A DNA stretch of 22,817 bases from Stentor coeruleus (lineage: Eukaryota; Ciliophora; Heterotrichea; Heterotrichida; Stentoridae), in NCBI GenBank assembly GCA_001970955.1, contig MPUH01001150.1:1-22817 (forward strand), in the 5' to 3' direction. Of this stretch, positions 18,001 through 22,817 are shown piece by piece. A program made the translations under genes and the position numbers. The notes beneath the pieces are model-generated. The model made no database searches. It was given only the letters and a program-made list of their open reading frames with translations, and was not told the DNA's origin. Numbering within the stretch: the first letter of the stretch is position 1; each line of letters begins with the position of its first letter.

Positions 18001-21000
18001 ATGGCTTCCAACACTTTCGACTCGAGCGCTGTAGAGATAAAGAATTATATACAACAGATTTCTTCAGAATTGCAAAACAGATTTACCGAAAAACCTGTTG
18101 ATTATGTTATTTCTGCCCTTGATTTATCTGCTAGTGGTCTTTTCTTGATTGCTGGAGATTATTCTGGGAGTGTTATTTTGTTTGAAACAAATAGTATAAA
18201 GGGTAGAGATATGACAACTATAAACCCTCAAGTCAAAATAGACACAGCACATGTTGGTGCAGTAAATACTGTTAAGTTTTTCAACAACACTGACACAAAC
18301 TATGCATCTGGAGGTGAAGATGGAAATTTCTACCTATGGAACTCAGGAGAAAAAGTGTTTTCCTACAGTTCAACAGGTAAAATCGCACATCTTCTAGTTG
18401 AAAGCAATTCAGTTTGGTTTGCAAATTACCCTAACAAAATAATCAATTTAGAAATTTCAAGAAATCGATTAGTAAAAGAAAGAGCCTTTACTGTCAACAC
18501 TGAAAATCTTCGGTTATGCAAGTTTTTTACTATGAACAAAAATAAGAAATTGATTTACTGTGATGAAAAATCTATCAATATCTATAATCTTATAAGAAGC
18601 GACATGGAAAGTATGTTGGAATGCGGAGAAGTTATTGAATTTTGTTATATAATATCTTTAAAATCAGTAGCTTTTTCAGTTAAAACAGAGAATATTGTAT
18701 TATGGGATGTGGAAACTGACTATCGAAAAGAATTTATAGGATCAGCTGGTGAATGGAACGTGTTATCTATTCTTGATGGCGATGTTCTAATCTCAGCAGG
18801 TAAAATTTGTGAATCATCATATATGAAATTTTGGAATATTCACGATTATACATGCATTTATTCTTTCAATCTAGAAAGTACACCTTTGATTTACTGCAAC
18901 AATGAAATTGATGAATCTTTTTATCTGTTTCTTGAATGCCAAACCTTGCTTAAAGTTCAACAAAAAGAAAAACTTATAGAAAAATCTATAAAATATTCAG
19001 ATGAAATAACAGATTTCGAAATATATGATGGAGAACCATTTACAGCTATTGATTCTAAGTTATATTATAAAAATACTCCAATTGATATTGAACATATAAT
19101 AACTTGTTGCAAAATAAAAGGAACAGATTTAGTATTAGCATATGATAATACTGTAGAAATAATAGATGTTCGAGATCCTGAAAATGTAGTCCCTTTATAT
19201 AATGCTTATAACAAAATATTTGCCCTTGATTTCGCTCAAAAAGAAAATTGGCTTATTGTTGTATCGAGGGATCAAGATTTTTCTGATATTGTTATATTTG
19301 ATTTAGCGGAAAATGTGGAGAAAAAAGAAATTTTAAATATTGAAGCTTTGGTTTATCAGGCTAGTATTGTAAGAGGAGTTTTAATATATAGTACTGATAA
19401 TGAGATTATTTTTTATAGAATAGAAGGAGCTAAAGCTGAGTTTAAAAAAGAAATTTTTGCAAAATTTCAGTTGAAGTTTTGTGTTTATGCAACTGAAGAT
19501 ATTATTTTTTGTGCAGGAAACAATGAAATTATTGATTTTATTAGTATTGGTAACGAAGCTGAGCCTGAAAATATTATTTTCCATGGTATTTCCTCAAGTT
19601 TCGACACTAAAAAATCAAAGCCTAAATTCGGAATTGAAAATCTAAAAAACAGAATCAATTCTATTGCTGTGAATTCTTCTGGCCTTTTCTTAATAGTATC
19701 TAAAGATGATTCAATCCAATTTTGGAATATAAACGATGAAATAATGATATGGGATTATCAACTATTAATTAGTTCTCCATGTAAAATAAGAGTTTCGCAG
19801 CAGTCAATATTCTTAAACTTGCAAAATGAAATTATTATAATCCGTGACCCAACTTATATAAAATACTACCCAACACCTTCTATAAAAACATATGCCTCTC
19901 AAAGTTTTACTCAAAGAAACTATGAAAAAGTTATGATCCTAGGCCCAAACCGTTCATCTTTATACTTTTTAGGGGCAATTTCAGATATTTCTAATGACCA
20001 AACTGTTGATAACTACGATAGTAGGATTTATGAATGGGTCGCTTTTCCTCATTGTTTAAATATTCTTCATATTTTCTCTTATATTCAAAATGCAACTTTG
20101 ATTCAAAAAGCATTCGCAAACATGTGTCCATTTATCCGTATGGTTAATGGATGTTCACCTTTAACTGTTGGGCTAAATACTAACAATAAAGAAATCATTG
20201 AAATAATTGTTTGTGAGATAGCAAAAACTATAGAAAAGACTGAAGAGAATTCTATTGAAAGAGAAAAAATGTCGAAGATGATTGCTAGGATTGAGAATGA
20301 TTTGCCAAGAGTTAATAATGCTAGTCCTCCGAGTTTGTCAAAAATTTATGATCTTGCTTTTAGGGTTATTTTTCAAACTGGACTTAAAAGGCATGGGTGT
20401 TTAATAAACCCTAATGGAGTTTTTTTAACAGATTCTAGCTATCTTATTGATCAAAATCGTTTTTTACTTGATAAGAAACAAAATATATATGAAGAAACTA
20501 ATTTAGTATATAGAGTTAGTTCGTTTCGTATGAACTTTTCATTAGGGAGTAGTGAAGGGTTACAGTTTCTTGAGAGCTTATGCAATTGTTCTGATAATGA
20601 TGCTTTCAAAACACAAATAGTTCAATTTATAGTCCTATACAAGTGGGAGCAGGTAAAATATTATATTTTTTTGCACAATCTTTTATATCTTCTCTTTGCA
20701 ATTTCTACTCTTTACTATGTTGCTTTTACAGTTGAATTTAGTTACTTTTGGCATTTTTTCATTTTCGTAATAAATAGTTTTCTCCTTGTATATGAATGGC
20801 TTCAGATGTCAAAAAGTTATCTAAGCAATCTTTGGAACATATTAGACATATTTAGAATCATTATTGTATACTTATTCCTCGTTGCTAAATATTATTTTTT
20901 CTACCCAGAAAAGTATTTTGACAACCTAACAGAAAAAAGGACTTATCAACTAATATTAGTCTTAGTTGTAGGTTTAACATTATTAAGAGGCTTATCATTT

Positions 21001-21654
21001 TTTGAATGCTACCAAAAAACTCGAAGTATGATTAAAATCTTTGTTGACATTATCAAAGATTCAATCCCATTCCTCTTAGTTCTTTCATGTACAACATTAG
21101 CATTTACGTTCATTTTTATGATCATAGATATTAATCTTGACTTTGGTGCATCATTAACAGATGCTTATTGTATAAATTTTGGTGGTTTCAATACAGATAA
21201 TTATGGAGTATTTCAACTAATCATTTTCCATCTTGCAACATTAATAAATCCTTTACTTATGCTAAATCTTTTAGTTTCTATAATGAATGAAACTTTTAGT
21301 AGATTAAAAGAAAATCTTATAACAGAAGATATAAAAGCACTTGCTGAACTTGTAGTTGAACATGAATCAGTAATTTTTTGGAAGAAAAATCGTGGACATA
21401 AAAAATTTCTTCAAAGCTGTTCACCTGAAACTATTGGGTATATTAGGATTGATAAGAGGAGTAAAAGACTTGAAATGCTTGGTGAGACTGTAGATCAATT
21501 ACATAACTCAATGAAACAGGCAGAAAAGAGATGGAGGAAGAAGGTTGAAGACTTTGAGAATAAAATAAGCAAACAAAGGAAAGAAGAAATTACTCTTTAT
21601 AGGACGTTCAATAAGGATGAGGCTGATTTTAGAAATAAAGTCTCGCAGATTTAA
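18001..21654 (+). CDS. WD40-like propeller fused to a TRP/polycystin-like cation channel
   Basis: This is one frame of 1,217 residues without introns. Residues about 40-640 form WD40-like blades, probably two propellers: SALDLSASGLFLIAGDYSGS, VNTVKFFNNTDTNYASGGED ending FYLWNSG, and near residue 555 SIAVNSSGLFLIVSKDDSIQ ending FWNI. Many middle blades are degenerate. At about 713-742 NGCSPLTVGLNTNNKEIIEI resembles one ankyrin-type helix pair. Six hydrophobic segments follow at about 886-909, 916-936, 945-970, 980-1003, 1022-1042 and 1070-1095. A pore stretch (INFGGFNTDNYG) lies between the last two, and NLLVSIMNETF ends S6 as in TRP channels. The fourth segment has few Arg, so strong voltage sensing is unlikely. 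The C-terminus is a coiled coil (about 1160-1205), a likely tetramer zipper. It is probably a non-selective or Ca2+-permeable channel in the plasma or ciliary membrane; ion and trigger are unknown. Confidence 0.85.
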   Translation: MASNTFDSSAVEIKNYIQQISSELQNRFTEKPVDYVISALDLSASGLFLIAGDYSGSVILFETNSIKGRDMTTINPQVKIDTAHVGAVNTVKFFNNTDTNYASGGEDGNFYLWNSGEKVFSYSSTGKIAHLLVESNSVWFANYPNKIINLEISRNRLVKERAFTVNTENLRLCKFFTMNKNKKLIYCDEKSINIYNLIRSDMESMLECGEVIEFCYIISLKSVAFSVKTENIVLWDVETDYRKEFIGSAGEWNVLSILDGDVLISAGKICESSYMKFWNIHDYTCIYSFNLESTPLIYCNNEIDESFYLFLECQTLLKVQQKEKLIEKSIKYSDEITDFEIYDGEPFTAIDSKLYYKNTPIDIEHIITCCKIKGTDLVLAYDNTVEIIDVRDPENVVPLYNAYNKIFALDFAQKENWLIVVSRDQDFSDIVIFDLAENVEKKEILNIEALVYQASIVRGVLIYSTDNEIIFYRIEGAKAEFKKEIFAKFQLKFCVYATEDIIFCAGNNEIIDFISIGNEAEPENIIFHGISSSFDTKKSKPKFGIENLKNRINSIAVNSSGLFLIVSKDDSIQFWNINDEIMIWDYQLLISSPCKIRVSQQSIFLNLQNEIIIIRDPTYIKYYPTPSIKTYASQSFTQRNYEKVMILGPNRSSLYFLGAISDISNDQTVDNYDSRIYEWVAFPHCLNILHIFSYIQNATLIQKAFANMCPFIRMVNGCSPLTVGLNTNNKEIIEIIVCEIAKTIEKTEENSIEREKMSKMIARIENDLPRVNNASPPSLSKIYDLAFRVIFQTGLKRHGCLINPNGVFLTDSSYLIDQNRFLLDKKQNIYEETNLVYRVSSFRMNFSLGSSEGLQFLESLCNCSDNDAFKTQIVQFIVLYKWEQVKYYIFLHNLLYLLFAISTLYYVAFTVEFSYFWHFFIFVINSFLLVYEWLQMSKSYLSNLWNILDIFRIIIVYLFLVAKYYFFYPEKYFDNLTEKRTYQLILVLVVGLTLLRGLSFFECYQKTRSMIKIFVDIIKDSIPFLLVLSCTTLAFTFIFMIIDINLDFGASLTDAYCINFGGFNTDNYGVFQLIIFHLATLINPLLMLNLLVSIMNETFSRLKENLITEDIKALAELVVEHESVIFWKKNRGHKKFLQSCSPETIGYIRIDKRSKRLEMLGETVDQLHNSMKQAEKRWRKKVEDFENKISKQRKEEITLYRTFNKDEADFRNKVSQI

Positions 21655-22347
21655 TTAATTTTGTTTTTTAAGTTTGATTATAAGTGCCTAATTCTTTTAT
21701 AGAAATTTTGATAGTTGTTTATGAAAATATTTGGTTGATTGAAAACTTATCTGTGGCTTTTAGAATGCATTGAATCATTAAATAATTAATAAAGCCTTGA
21801 ATTTATTGAAATAAAATCGCCTTAATCATCCCTTAAATTTCATTCTAATCCTCATTCTATTTTCTCTGGTATTATTTTATTCAAAATCCTAAAAGCCTAA
21901 TAATTATTCTGCATATTCTCCTTCTTTTAAAATCTTCAAGTAAGTAAAATTCTGATTTAATAATTGATATGGCAAATATATATCTAGAATAATTACTTAA
22001 ACTCACTTGAAGCTATCGAGAAATTCTACAAGTTCTTTGTATACTCGCTAAACCGAAATAAAAGAAATGATTTAAATAAATATCTGAGATTTAAAAAATA
22101 ACTCTTAGAGATTATATTCAAGGTATATACTACACATTCAATATTTTGACTGGATTTTTTAACCAATTTTTCTATAAGCCTGAGTATTTCTATAGAAAAG
22201 ATTAAGAAGAGCTCTTTCAAAATTATAGTCTCTTAATAAATTAGAAACTATTCTTAGGATTGTGGAAAATTTAGAAGGACAGCTTAAGAGATGATTTAAC
22301 CTTTAAACCTAGAATTTCAAGCATTATCGTATTTACACGTAATAAAT
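21655..22347. other. Intergenic region between the channel gene and HSP90, with a protein-like remnant
   Basis: The left part (to about 21780) is G-rich and C-poor, as expected after a plus-strand gene; 21790-21960 is C-rich, as expected before one. The C-rich block ends about 390 bases before the HSP90 ATG, leaving 21990-22330 with a composition closer to transcribed DNA. A 64-codon minus-strand open frame at 22026-22220 is Leu/Ile/Phe-rich without motifs and is not called. Confidence 0.5.
21988..22330 (+). pseudogene. Possible decayed gene fragment
   Basis: The plus strand reads like protein in two frames that meet near 22115: NSLEAIEKFYKFFVYSLNRN at about 21999-22060, then GIYYTFNILTGFFNQFFYKP at about 22121-22180, and [16 protein letters not shown] before 22324. 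The breaks are four TAA/TAG codons and one frameshift, with no TGA in the parts read. Each stop falls where a Gln would suit the protein. It could be a pseudogene, a fragment from a ciliate that reads TAA/TAG as Gln, or chance in AT-rich DNA. Confidence 0.25.
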
Positions 22348-22817
22348 ATGTCGAAAATCCTGTTGTTGGTTTTCTTAGTTCTTTGTTCGAGTCAATATGA
22401 TATGGAGACTAGATCTGATGAGGAAAATGCTGAACAACATGAGTTCCAGGCTGAAGTAGCTAGTTTGATGGATATTATTATCAATTCTTTATACCTAAAT
22501 AAAGAAGTGTTTCTTAGAGAACTCATTTCAAATGCTTCAGATGCGATGCCTAAATAAAGAAGTGTTTCTTAGAGAGCTCATTTCAAATGCTTCAGATGCG
22601 ATGGACAAAATCAAATTCCTTGCATTATTAAACCCTGATAAAGATTTCGGCACTTTAGAAATAAGAATTTCCTTTGACGAAAAGAAAAAAACTCTTAGCA
22701 TCCTTGACAAGGGTATTGGAATGACTAAAGCTGATTTAATCGAAAAGCTTGGAACTGTAGCTAAATCAGGAACAACTCAATTCCTTGAAGCTATAGCTAA
22801 AGGTGGGAGTATTAATC
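22348..22817 (+). CDS. HSP90B1: HSP90 chaperone of the ER (GRP94/endoplasmin) type, N-terminal part, frameshifted here, 3' end outside the window
   Basis: The first codons, [16 protein letters not shown], are a short signal peptide, which points to the ER form. A Glu-rich spacer follows, then the GHKL ATPase domain: [39 protein letters not shown] with the Mg/ATP Asn, [11 protein letters not shown] (the DxGxG motif) and [15 protein letters not shown] (ATP lid). The gene runs off the window. Family proteins fold secretory and membrane proteins in the ER lumen. A 55-base tandem duplication (22494-22603) interrupts the frame: the first frame stops at TAA 22555-22557, while the second copy resumes the true sequence at +1. 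With one copy the protein reads through cleanly. The duplicate is therefore either an assembly error or a disabling mutation of this copy. Confidence 0.9.
22494..22603 (+). repeat. 55-base tandem duplication inside the HSP90 gene
   Basis: Copies at 22494-22548 and 22549-22603 differ at one base (agagaactc against agagagctc, a silent change). The unit codes for [18 protein letters not shown]. Because 55 is not a multiple of three, it shifts the frame. No GT...AG choice of 55 bases removes one copy, so it is not an intron. Confidence 0.92.

Noticed and set aside
22026..22220. Minus-strand open frame of 64 codons
   Set aside because: It is a Leu/Ile/Phe-rich product without motif, and no neighbouring exon was found.
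1..22817. tRNA genes, CRISPR arrays, transposons, telomere repeats
   Set aside because: No A/B box pair with a cloverleaf, no regularly spaced repeats, no transposase-like frame and no telomere-like repeat array were found on either strand.

Overview
This is an AT-rich eukaryotic window that reads best as macronuclear DNA of a heterotrich ciliate, most likely Stentor. The grounds are these. Long intron-free reading frames use TAA and TAG as stops and TGG for Trp. Three genes are each interrupted by one intron of exactly 15 bases (GTA...TAG), and a fourth such intron is probable. Some neighbouring genes are only tens of bases apart. The species is inferred; the introns and the codon use are seen directly.

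Layout. 3-767 (+) is the 3' part of a BACK/SPRY gene that is cut by the window start. 773-1396 (+) is a RING-finger/Tudor-like gene with a 15-base intron. 1495-6036 (+) is a very large protein ending in a seven-bladed RCC1 propeller, with a possible N-myristoylation start. 6356-7705 (-) is the CCR4-NOT subunit CNOT3/NOT3-5, whose N-terminal domain and NOT box are joined across a 15-base intron. 7706-9351 has no protein gene but holds a box C/D snoRNA candidate at about 8583-8643, whose guide matches the 18S rRNA site of yeast Am619. 9352-11415 (-) is a charged protein with EF-hand-like and CTFKP motifs. 11550-12473 (-) is the RagA/Gtr1 GTPase. 12557-13593 (+) is a TPR-like gene that is broken in this assembly by a frameshift, an N and a 65-base duplicate. 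14234-15175 (-) is the PP2A catalytic subunit. 15195-17381 (-) is a leucine-rich-repeat/coiled-coil protein completed by another 15-base intron. 18001-21654 (+) is a fusion of WD40-like propellers to a TRP/polycystin-like six-helix channel. 22348-22817 (+) is the start of an ER-type HSP90 (GRP94), frameshifted here by a 55-base tandem duplication.

The genes do not form one pathway. They are a typical mixture of conserved housekeeping genes (mRNA deadenylation, TORC1 nutrient signalling, PP2A phosphatase, ER chaperone) and ciliate-style multidomain proteins. The most useful observations beyond the gene list are the hidden 15-base introns that join frames that would otherwise look like separate genes, the snoRNA, the C/G skew that marks 5' and 3' gene flanks, the WD40-channel fusion, and two short duplications that look like assembly scars.
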